Notes under the pieces: generated by a model | The model's input: only the letters and a program-made list of their open reading frames with translations | Database searches by the model: none | Told to the model about the DNA's origin: nothing | Shown: one piece after another, positions 1 through 10,160 of the stretch | How the letters are laid out: each line of letters begins with the position of its first letter | How positions within the stretch are numbered: position 1 is the stretch's first letter | Origin: Lantana camara | Taxonomy: Eukaryota; Streptophyta; Magnoliopsida; Lamiales; Verbenaceae | Reading direction: 5' to 3' | NCBI GenBank assembly: GCA_037501455.1 | Contig: CM074860.1 | Coordinates: 46,262,501 to 46,326,500, forward strand | Length of the DNA stretch: 64,000 nucleotides | Translations under genes and position numbers: made by a program

Positions 1-1649
1 TTTCTTTACCGTTTCCATTTGAAGCTTTATCTCCCAATACGTCTTCACAACACGACAATTCATCTTGGATTTGGAAAGTAAACTCCAATCCGTCCCGAAC
101 ATAGGACTTTCTAAAATTAATATCCAAGGTGTTTCAACTCTTTCTGCTTCTTCCTATTGCCCGATCTCGATTTCCAGTGGATTGGTTGAATTGGAACTCT
201 TCCTTGATGGTCCGTAATGCTCATTATCCCCTAACCCTACGATATTCGAACCTTATTTGTCGACTTTCGTTGCTTATCCCTTGAAGAACCTAATTTACTT
301 TGGGTCCACTCGAATACCATCGCCTTATCATTAGTTTGAACCTCGAATTAAAACATTCCTAAGGTCTCTCTATACTCTTCTTACGTTAGACGATCCCATG
401 AAATCCTCTCAATATTCCTCTAGAACCTGGAGTTACTCGTTTACCTTCTACAAATTGAGTTCAAATAGAATACTTGTCCCTGGATCATAGTTTCAATGCT
501 TCTCTAAACACTCTCATGATTAATCATCATTAAGGCATCCATCTCTTTCCGTAGCATTCTTAGCTCCTTTGCTGTTATTCTTCTAAATCCCTTGAATTTC
601 CAGTTTCACCTTCTTTTTATCCCGGTTTTCACCTTCACGAAGGAAGACTTCTCTCAATTGCAAGCTATCATGAAAACATTAAACTCATGCATGTCGGGTT
701 AGGTTTGCTCATGCTATGCGTCATGTTGATCAACAATTCAAATAGGGAAGCAACAAGTAATGGTGATACGTAACACATATAACAAATAAGTATAAGGATA
801 CAATGGGGGATGGATTCTCGTGCTATGAATGCAATTACCTCCCGATTCCATTCTTCTTACTCAACTCCTTCTATTCCTTTCAAGTATTATAAGAACATGA
901 GTCGACCTTTGCTTTTCCTTAAATTATTGCAAGTTAAGTTGTCCCCAACAAGATTTCTTCCATTGAATATTTATACACTCGAGAAAGGAAGAGCTATCGA
1001 TCCTTCTTTAGTGCACCACCATTTTTCCGACTTTGATATTCAGGTTGAATAGCAAAGCAATCAGTTCACCTCCTAAGAATTGGGTTCAATAATTGTTTCG
1101 GGTTCCACTTCTCGCTTCAATACCCTTCTTGATTATTTATCGTTGACAAGACCTTCATTCTCGAATTCTAAGCCGATACCTCAAGTAGGTAAGGAAGAGA
1201 TTTACGTAATGTGGTACCAATTCTCTTCCTTTAATCAAGCCCTTAACTTCATGTTATAACTTCAACCGAATCTTTGTGAGAACTAAACGGTTATGAAGAG
1301 TCTTCATCTCTACTTTATCCTAATTTCAACTTAGGGCCATGGTCGTTGAGATGAGTTGTTGACCGTTGTATGGTCTTAGCCTACAATACACAAACTACTT
1401 TGAAAATACGATGCATGCTGTTAATAGTGAGTATGGCACGTATACAAGTATTATGCGTAGTTAAAGTATGCAAAATCAACAATTAATGAAAGAAGGTAAC
1501 AAGTTAGAACACAAAATGTAAGAAAATTCACGTATCTTAATGCAATGCATACAATAGCACGTTGTTCCTATACCGTACGACCAATACTTGACACAACACG
1601 ATACTAGAACTCCGGTTTTGCAACCCGGAGCTCTGATACCACTTTAAAC
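1..1649 (-). mobile_element. R3 internal region (non-autonomous LTR element, minus strand)
   Basis: This is the 5' part of the internal region of a minus-strand LTR retrotransposon whose 5' LTR lies to the right. Read on the minus strand it begins with a primer-binding site and runs off the left edge. It has no gag or pol reading frame. Several blocks match the interior of R2: 600-840 corresponds to R2 15015-15240, 1060-1340 to R2 15258-15470, and 60-200 to R2 about 15540-15690, which shows common ancestry. The first two blocks are in the opposite order to R2. I infer a large non-autonomous derivative whose proteins came from another element. The small open frames here are chance frames. Confidence 0.75.
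1624..1641 (-). other. R3 primer-binding site (initiator-Met tRNA type)
   Basis: On the minus strand this reads TGGTATCAGAGCTCCGGG, the usual plant primer site complementary to the 3' end of initiator-Met tRNA. It lies 8 nt inside the LTR end at 1650. It fixes the element as minus-strand and shows that the LTR to its right is a 5' LTR, not a solo LTR. Confidence 0.85.
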
Positions 1650-2636
1650 TGTAGAGCCCGGAGCGGCGAGCCACCACATCCCCCGCACCTAGGCCCGAAC
1701 CCACATATATGAAATAGAAATCCATACATGAGCCCAAGACTAAGCGATAGGGAACCTACACACACTCACTAAGGCAGGCGGAGCTAAGACAGGACCAGAG
1801 CGTGCAAAAAAAAAAAAATATTAATGCGGAAGCAAATAATCAAATCCAGGAAGATAAATCCACCAAATATACAAAATAGAAATCCATACAGAATTCATTA
1901 ACCGTATGATAACATATACATACTTCAATTTCCACAATCGAACCATATAAAAAAACATGACTGAATGCAAATGAAAATGCAACTCGAACTAGATGACTTG
2001 AACTCGACCAACTCAAGACTCCGCCTAGCAAGGCCAACCTACAAACTGAAAAGTTGAAAGGAGAGGGTCAGTCCACCAACTGAGTGAGGGGGCTAACGCA
2101 CAACAACACGTATCTACATATAGAGCAAAACACGTATTAAACAAAAGACTATGAACCGGGAATAGGGTTTTACATACCAAAGCCATTTTCCAAAAGAACT
2201 CATACTTATTCCTATATTCGTATATTCTTAAGTTTGAAAACTCGTAAGGATTCATAGATTGAAGAACGCATATGGATTCATAAATATTCTAATGGATTCA
2301 TAAATCCATAAATTCATAAATTTGGAATTTACTTTTATAAGTCAGTTATTGAATCAAAATCTCCTATCCCTTTTCATAATCATTATAGCAAAAGAATTCA
2401 ATTACCCGACAAGCACGAGTTTCCAACCTTACCCCTTAAGAAAGATTCATAAGAAAACCATAAGGAAACGTAAATACATAAGATTCATAAGACTCATACT
2501 CCCGTATTCCATCCTCCTTCGGAAGTCTGCACGCGGGTTACGGGCCCTCATCGTGCAACTCTATATATATGGGGTAGCGATCCAGCAACGTACCTTCTCC
2601 GGCCTCAGCCGAAGGCTCAAAGCACCACGCCTTCTC
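1650..2636 (-). repeat. R3 LTR piece 1 (3' end of LTR)
   Basis: This holds the sense 3' end of the R3 LTR, including the complement of the GCTAGGCGG-like block near 2030 and part of the GC-rich module near 2520-2636. The last five bases (TTCTC, 2632-2636) are the target duplication of R1. Short open frames on both strands are not genes. Confidence 0.85.
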
Positions 2637-3204
2637 TGTAACGCCCCGACTTTTTGGCCGTACAGGTATGACGTCACGAGTGGGTTTAGACCGAGAGTTA
2701 TGTGGCTTTATGTGCTTTAATTGCTAAGTTATTATCTAATTTAATGATTTCCTGAACTAATTGCTTTTATTCGACTTTTATGACTTAATTGATTTTGTTA
2801 CTTAACCTCGTTTTAATATGTATACTTATTAATTGAAAGTTTTATTTCGGTTAAGTACGTATTTGATCTTATGTGAAATCCTTGGACTCAATCGAATTTT
2901 GATTTGGACCCCAATTGATCACCTACCCAACTTTCGGGATACAATTGAAGCACTTAAATTGTTCAAGGACCAAAGTGCAATTTCCCTCCTCTTCCTCCCT
3001 TAATTACACGATCAAGACCCCCACCCCAATTTCATTCTTCTTCTTCCAATTTCTCTCCCAACATCAAAGCTCCAAACCCTTCATTCATTTCTTCCAAAAT
3101 CGAGCCAAGCTAGAGATAAGGAAGCAAGAGGATTCTTCTTCAATTCCAAGCCAAGAACAAGCTCCATTCTATCTACTTCCATCTTCTTCTTCTTCCTCTC
3201 CAAG

Positions 3205-3262
3205 GTATATATATATATATATGTATATATGTATATATATGTATATAGGTGTGTATATACAA
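3205..3262. repeat. TA-rich microsatellite in R1 5' LTR
   Basis: This is a run of TA and GTATA units directly after the putative splice donor CCAAG. The matching tract in the 3' LTR (10130-10195) has a different unit number, and LTR D has an equivalent tract at 32425-32466. Open frames rich in Tyr and Ile across it are artefacts. Confidence 0.85.
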
Positions 3263-3426
3263 ATATATATGGATTTATGTAATTTGATGGATTAATTGAT
3301 GAAATTATGAGTGATATGTGTATATATGTTGTATTTGGTTGTTGTTGTATGATTTTGGGTGATTTGGGAGCCAAAATTCGAGCCTTTCCCTGTTTCCCGT
3401 CGCCAAACGCAGCTGCTGGAATTAGG

Positions 3427-3550
3427 GGTCGCGCCTGCGACCGTTTTCTGACCATTTTTGGTCGCGGTCGCGACCCATAATTCGAGACTTGGACAATTTT
3501 CGGTCGCGGCCGCGATTGATTTTAAGTGCAATTTTGGCACGGCCGCGACT
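3427..3550. repeat. Palindrome cassette, R1 5' LTR (4 units)
   Basis: Four imperfect copies of a CpG-rich dyad lie at 3427-3442, 3460-3475, 3502-3517 and 3538-3550. The best form is GGTCGCGGCCGCGACC. They are separated by AT-rich spacers. The cassette lies in the putative first intron of the LTR leader. The 3' LTR has one unit fewer. Confidence 0.85.
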
Positions 3551-4771
3551 CCCTCGTCCGAACTTGAAATGACCTGATTTTTGAACCCACGGAAACCTCT
3601 GGAAGTGTAGAATATTCTCCAATTGGAATCACTTCAATATCGTGTCTCATTTGTGAGATATGATCAATTCTTTTTGGTGTCGCCACTTTACCGAAAAACT
3701 GCTTTCACCCAACTTCGGGCCTACGCCATTTCACCTCGTTTTGAACCATGATTCGTGCCATATATCATTGAAAAGCTCTATGTGTGTAGTTTTATATCCC
3801 ACAAGCAAAACTTAATTCCAATTTCTACAACTCAAGATATTCCCATTTTCCTACAGATTGTTCATTCCCGAAATTTGTCAACTTTTGCTAAATCTTAAGA
3901 AAACTATTCTTCTTACGTTCCTTTCACCCTCTTGGCTCCAATATGTGAACTATATGACTTGTATGCTTGATTAATTGATGCTATATGGTATTATTTGATA
4001 TGATTATGAATTTTATGCTATGAATTCAATGTATAAATGTGAAATGACAACATGAACGTTTATGTGCTACTTTTATGCATGCGTGAATGGGTTGCTTCAT
4101 TTAGTTGTTTAGTATATTGTGTATAGCTTATCCCATGATTTATATATATTGTTAATATGTTATATTATGTGTTAACTTGTATATTATGAAATCATAATGT
4201 GATCTTGTTAAACATTTTGTGAATTATGATCCAATATGCCTTCAAATGCTCTCTAGCTTGCAAGCATGAATCGTTCCTCCATTTATTGGCCTCATATTAT
4301 AACTTCTCGCTTCATTTATGAATTACATGCATTGTAAATATGTTATAGTATGAGTTATGATTAATCTATGAAGCTTATGGCTCGATTTGATACAAAATAT
4401 GAAAGATATGAAACACATGAATATGAAACCACAATGTATTGAATATTTTGAATGGATTACTTGATTATATGACCCCATCACACGATTCATGCTTCTTATG
4501 CATCTCATATCATGTGCATAAAATGCCGTGCGTCTATGTGATTTCATATTGAGTCATTTTCTCACGAGTACACATTGTTTTCCATCTTCTACAGTTTATC
4601 TCCAAGTCGTAGATATCATGATCAACTAGGCACCCGGTATAACTCGTATCATTGTTCGTCATCTTCCAGGTGAGGGTGTTTTCATTCTAGTTACATATCA
4701 AACCCTACAACCCTTATGTGAAAAGCTTTGGCCAAAACCTTACGATTATATATATGTTACTTTTAAAAGTG

Positions 4772-4856
4772 GATTGATCGAGTAAATATTGATTGATCGA
4801 GTAAATATTGATCGAGTAAGTATTGATTGATCGAGTAAATATTGATCGAGTAAACC
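4772..4856. repeat. GATCGAGTAAATATT tandem repeat in R1 5' LTR
   Basis: Five units of GATCGAGTAAATATT are partly separated by GATT. The same array recurs at 11656-11737 in the 3' LTR, and a diverged version at about 46878-46943 in solo LTR I, so it is inherited with the family. Confidence 0.85.
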
Positions 4857-6046
4857 CCTTTTCAAATGGATTATGGATATGTTATGTTTCTCATGGATCA
4901 AATGCTTTGGCGAGAAAAGAAAGAATGATTGATTGATTGCACAGAATGGGGCCCAGGGGCTTGGTGTGAGTGGGGACCCGAGGAGGCAAGGGCTGACGGT
5001 AAACCCTCACACTAGTCCCACTATTGAACGGCGGTACCGGACCTCGTCAGGAGATTGGCGGGGAAAGGGAGCTAAGTGCCATCTGGGGAGTCATGTAACC
5101 CCTTTTGGTCAATGATTGGGTGGTCGGGCCTTGCAAACCCACCACCAACCCGGAGGAAGAAGGTTGGAACTTATTTATGATTGAATGTGATGGAATATGA
5201 CTGATTATTGATTGATAAGCACCGTGCGGGAAGGCCGGGAAATGGATTGCCCAAACGAATATGTTTAGGACATGATATGTGATCTGTGTGTATTATGATA
5301 TATTGCATGATCACCTATTTAATGTATTAATGATATTTGTCGTACACGGTCGGAGTTTGGTTGGAGATTATGCAAGCTCACTCGCCGAGCCTTATTGATT
5401 GAGTATGATTTATGAACTTAATGAATTTAATATGAATAGTCGTAAAGTCTGAGCATTGCTGAGTCATTCGTTTGCCCTTTTTGGGAACTAACTTTAAATA
5501 AAACCTTGCTCGGGATTTATGACTTGCATGTGTATGTTTCTATATTATATGTATCGCTCCAGCTCACTCAGTCTTCTAGAGACTGACCCCTCCTTCCCCC
5601 TTTTTCCAGTTTCTTTTGCAGGCTTTGGTTACTAGGCGGAGTTAGAGTGTCGAGTCATTGTTCTAGTCTCACTCATTTACACTCACTGCATACTATATTG
5701 TCTTTAAATACTGTATTGATTTATTATTGATGGCCGGTGTGCCCTTATTGAATTGATATTGATTCGGGGCAGGTTAGGACAGGTGTACTGATTAGTGGAA
5801 CCCGTATTTATATTCGTACTGGAAATCATTTGTTTCAAGGATATTACATAAATGATTTCCTTGCTTCCGCATTTTGGTTTTTGTTGATGGTTCCAGGGTT
5901 AGCTTCCGCCTAGTCAGGACTGTTCTTTTTATTGTCACCCGTTCGCTGTGAGTGCGATTCATGTGTGGACTGCCTATTTCATATGTGGATTAGACTCATA
6001 GTGCGGGGGATGTGGTGCCTATCGTCCCGGGTGCAACATCTTTAGG

Positions 6047-6061
6047 TGGTATCAGAGCCCC
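6047..6061 (+). other. R1 primer-binding site
   Basis: TGGTATCAGAGCCCC lies 8 nt after the 5' LTR end, complementary to the 3' end of initiator-Met tRNA with a change at the end. Confidence 0.88.
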
Positions 6062-9000
6062 AGGCTGCAAAACCGGGGTTTCTTGTGTCGTGTTATGTCA
6101 AGTGTAGGTCGAACGGCCTAGGAACAATGTGTCAACGTGTGCACCGCATTGATCACGAGCATTATTATTGAAATTTGACATGGAAGATACATTATTAATT
6201 GTTTAAACTTAAATTTTGTTAATTTACGTAATGCATTTTGCATTAATGCTTGCTTTTGATGCTAATTATGTGTCATATGCATTTATTAACTTGCATGCAT
6301 TATATTTGAGTTAAGTTGTGAATTGTAGGAAATTATTATAATATCAAACCACGGCCAATCCCTACAATTACAACTACTTAGCACAAGTTCTTTGTTCGAG
6401 CATGGGTGATTTAAAGAGGAGCCTTTGAATTTAGAAGGCTTTGGGATGTTTGACGATTTTTACGACAAGGGTATAGGTTGAGAGTTCGATCTCAAGGAGG
6501 AATTAAATTTTGGGTGAAGATTTGGAATGGATGAAGTAATAATATGAGGATTTGATGCTTATATCCACAAAATAAACACATACCTCTTTATACCGTGAAA
6601 GGTAGTCAATCAACCGGCCGTGTGATTCGTTTAATTCAAGAAGGAGGCGAAGGAAAATTTGAAGGTACTAAGGGTTCAACATCCGGGGTTAGAGGACTAA
6701 AGAAGAAAACCTTTAGTTAAAAAGGAATGATCCGAATTGAAACTATGGACCGAGGAGCTTAATTATGGAGAGAGAAAATTTTATAATTTTAGAATAAGAA
6801 GGCAGTTGGAGAAAAGAAACGTGTCGAGAAACTTCGGGTTTTGGAATGAGACTAGTGATAATTGGAAGAAAACTAGAAATCGTTCCACTCTCGGAATTTC
6901 AAAGAGGACGCCCAAGATATTTTACTTAACTATTAAATTTATTAAATTTGACCCGGAATGGAGAAATTTTGCAAAGTTTGTAAAGTTGCTCGACCGTGGG
7001 AAAATCTTCAAGGTTAGAGCGAGGCGAATCGGTAAAGCAGAACTTCTGAATAAATCATGTTGCAGAAGCCGAATTCGGGAAGAAGCTGGATTTGAAAAGA
7101 GTTAAAGAAAATCGATCCAACATGGTGAGTGCAAACCTATGGGAGGTAATAATGCTAACGGTTTTATCTTCAGCCGGATTAGAGTTTAACTTCCAGATCC
7201 AAGATAAATTGTCTTATTGTGAGGTTGAATTGGAAGATATGGAATAACAAATGGAAACGATCAAGAAAGGCAAAGAGCTTTGGAGTAAATTGTGGAGTCA
7301 AGTTTAAGCAATTGGAGGACGAGTTCATTTCACAAATTTGAACTCATAAAAATAAGTTAAGGGAACATTGATCAAGGTCATAATCCATGTGAAGATTCGG
7401 ATAACTTTTGGAAATCGATATTTGGGAATAATTCGAGATGCCGACTCCACGGTTATAGAAGACTTTGGTTTAAAGAAATTGCAATCTCGGGCTATGGAGA
7501 CACTCAAATTGATACAAGGAAAACTTATGCAGATTTTGAAGACCATGGAAAAACGAGAGATTGTTAACAAGCTGAAACCCAAATCCGTAATTAAGGACAT
7601 GAAGAACAAATTCCCGGGCTAAAGCTTACCACTACGGTAACAGGTGTATTGCATTCATGGCACGTGCATCATACGTCGTATTAAATTATTTAACCTCCTT
7701 TATTTTATATGTATGCGTTCATTTCTACTTGATAATTACTCCAATACGTAGCATCTTTAATTGATATAAGTGTTTCGACATGTTGTATCTTTAATTGGTT
7801 GCATGGGTGATATGTGCATCGGCATCTTAACCCCACATGCATTTTAGATGCTTTATTGATAGGAACTCTCTCCACTTTATTTATCAAGCATTACTCCAAG
7901 ACATAATCAAATCATGATAAGGAAAGGAAAATAATTGGGTTGTGATGTGTGGATCAAAAGGGAAAGAACAATTAAGAGGTTGGGAGAAGTAGCCGGGAAT
8001 TGGAAAGGAAGAAATGGGTCACTACTCCTACATGTCGCTTCAAAGTAAACATGAGGAAAAGTTACGAACAGTTTGTGAGATTGAAACCGTTTATATCAAG
8101 GAAGCCGAGTTGAAGAAGTCGAGAATCTTCAAAGTAAGAAGCAATGTTAAGAGCTAATGGATAAGAATGGACATTCTTAAGGGGGAGAGTCGGCCGAAAA
8201 ATAACTTTAAATTCATGAATTGGCTCGGAGGGATTTCTTTCAATTGAAGTAGCCAAAAAGGTAAGAGTTGTAACTTGATGACTTTCAAGATTGGTTGAAA
8301 AAGTGTAGGAATGATTTTGGAAAGAGTAAAAGTTTCAATGGTCGGAAATGAGTATTCAAGGAATAATGGGAGATTTAGTGTTCGATGCAATTTCAAAACC
8401 AAGGTGGATGAAGCTTCGTGAATACTATCGAAAGAAATATGTACTTCGAGAGATAAATGAGATGTACGAAATTAAACTTCCAAGGTTGAAATGGGATATG
8501 TTGTATGATGGGTTTCATATCTTGAAGACAACAGGACCGTGAAGGAAGTTCAAGAATTGGTAAGGGAAGTATGGGGTAAAAAGGGAAAACAATCAGATCA
8601 TCATATTTTGTGATGGGCACAGTGAGAGTCAATTCAATCGGGCGCTGAGAGTGGAATGTCTAGGACGAGTTACAACGTAAAGAAGAGGGTTACCGGAGTC
8701 ATTTTCCATGACGAGTCGGGGATGCTATTATAATTGGAATATTTGGAATTTTGAGTTATCAAATGACTTGCTTAAGCAACCGAACAAGTCAAAAATGAGT
8801 CGTGGGAGGAACAAGTTGATTGGAGTAAGGTAAGCGCACTTTCAAGAGTGGAATGTTGGGTCGTGGTGATTTGGTAAGAATAAGGCAATAGATTAAAAGA
8901 TAGAGATAGAGTGGTCACTGAAGTGCAAACACATCGGGATTCCGAGGCATGACACTTTGGCTAGAGAAACATTCAACATCGCATCAAGTGTTGGGCCGGA

Positions 9001-9235
9001 TCACTACGATGGAAGATTCTTGAACATCGGTGAACGGTACATCAAGCATCCATGGCATATGCATACATGCAATTTTAGCTCAAATAATTTTATAATGCTA
9101 AGTGCTTGGATTGTTTGTTGTATTAACTACTTTTGTATGATTGATACTTGATGTATTTGATATTTTGTACCTGTTTATTGTGTGGTCTATGCCTGGCTGT
9201 TTATTTACCTTTTTCTTGGGTTGTTGTGTTGTTGT

Positions 9236-9345
9236 GGAGAGACGGGGTTCTCTCGTTGTTGTTTGAGAGACGGGGTTCTCTCGTTGTCGCTTGTGAGAGA
9301 CGAGGTTCTCTCCTTGTTGTTCGAAAGACGGGGTTCTTTCGTTGC
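9236..9345 (+). repeat. Tandem hairpin repeat in R1 interior
   Basis: Four units of about 28-34 bp are each built on GAGAGACGGGGTTCTCTC, a dyad with a GACGGGGT centre, followed by GTTGTT or GTTGTC. In the fourth unit both arms changed together (GAAAGAC...GTTCTTTC), which keeps the dyad. The array lies about 200 bp upstream of the polypurine tract. Confidence 0.8.
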
Positions 9346-9548
9346 TTGCTACTTGCTAGACTTTCGAGTGCTTAGGCTTTGGTGAGTTAAGGGTCGCGAT
9401 TTAACAACAAGTGAAGACCCCTTGTTGCCTGAAGACCTTTTCTGAACTAATTCCTGACGGGGAGTTGCTAACCCGCGTGGGATGAACACGGGAAAGTTTA
9501 CGTAGAGTTCAGAATTCGAGGCAATGGATCTGGGGACCAGGTCCTTTT

Positions 9549-9560
9549 AAGGGGGAGAGG
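9549..9560 (+). other. R1 polypurine tract
   Basis: AAGGGGGAGAGG lies directly before the 3' LTR (TG at 9562), the expected plus-strand priming site. R2 has a near-identical tract. Confidence 0.85.
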
Positions 9561-9561
9561 T

Positions 9562-10128
9562 TGTAACGCCCCGACTTTTTGGCCGTACAGGTATGACGTC
9601 CCGAGCGGGTTTAGACCGAGAGTTATGTGGCTTTATGTGCTTTAATTGCTAAGTTATTATCTAATTTAATGATTTCCTGAACTAATTGCTTTTATTCGAC
9701 TTTTATGACTTAATTGATTTTGTTACTTAACCTCGTTTTAATATGTATACTTATTAATTGAAAGTTTTATTTCGGTTAAGTCATATTTGATCTTATGTGA
9801 AATCCTTGGACTCAATCGAATTTTGATTTGGACCCCAATTGATCACCTACCCAATTTTCGGGATACAATTGAAGCACTTAAATTGTTCAAGGACCAAAGT
9901 GCAATTTCCCTCCTCTTCCTCCCTTAATTACACGATCAAGACCCCCACCCCAATTTTATTCTTCTTCTTCCAATTTCTCTCCCAACATCAAAGCTCCAAA
10001 CCCTTCGTTCATTTCTTCCAAAATCGAGCCAAGCTAGAGATAAGGAAGCAAGAGGATTCTTCTTTAATTCCAAGCCAAGAACAAGCTCCATTCTATCTAC
10101 TTCCATCTTCTTCTTCTTCCTCTCCAAG

Positions 10129-10160
<32 letters not shown>

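Larger units (their letters stand above)
2637..6038 (+). repeat. R1 5' LTR
   Basis: This 3402 bp direct repeat matches 9562-12921. In order it holds the TGTAACGCCCC start, a pyrimidine-rich leader ending CCAAG|GTATAT near 3205 (putative donor), a TA microsatellite, and a four-unit palindrome cassette (3427-3550). Next come a conserved block at about 3570-3898, a middle exon ending TTCCAG|GTGAGG near 4670, and a GATCGAGTAAATATT repeat (4772-4856). A GC-rich module (about 4940-5150) and a final acceptor TTTTGCAG|G near 5621 follow. The roles of the splice-like sites are inferred. Confidence 0.9.
6039..9561 (+). mobile_element. R1 internal region, non-coding
   Basis: These 3523 bp lie between the LTRs. 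No open frame longer than about 120 codons exists, and none shows gag, protease, RT, RNase H or integrase motifs. Blocks match R2 and R3: about 7170-7280 corresponds to R2 15660-15770 and R3 1-90, about 9020-9075 to R2 16400-16440, and the last 60 bases to R2 16900-16950. Conservation of a non-coding interior between diverged copies argues for cis-acting or structural roles, or for shared descent from one non-autonomous founder. A repeated hairpin lies at 9236-9345. Confidence 0.8.

Noticed and set aside
3081..3455. Open frame of 124 codons on the minus strand with Tyr/Ile repeats (also 10097-10423)
   Set aside because: It runs through the TA microsatellite of an LTR leader and has no domain or homologue that I recognise.
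6047..6061. tRNA-like sequence at primer sites (also 1624, 21659, 53000, 60184)
   Set aside because: Only the 3' terminal complement of initiator-Met tRNA is present, as expected for primer-binding sites; no cloverleaf exists.
7325..7622. Open frames on both strands in the R1 interior (also 6737-7105 and 8154-8632)
   Set aside because: No similarity to gag, pol or other known families, and the corresponding R2 and R3 segments are not open.
9148..9385. Two overlapping open frames with repeated SLLFERRGS-like units
   Set aside because: The repetition comes from the tandem hairpin in the R1 interior. The frames carry no protein motif and R2 and R3 lack them.
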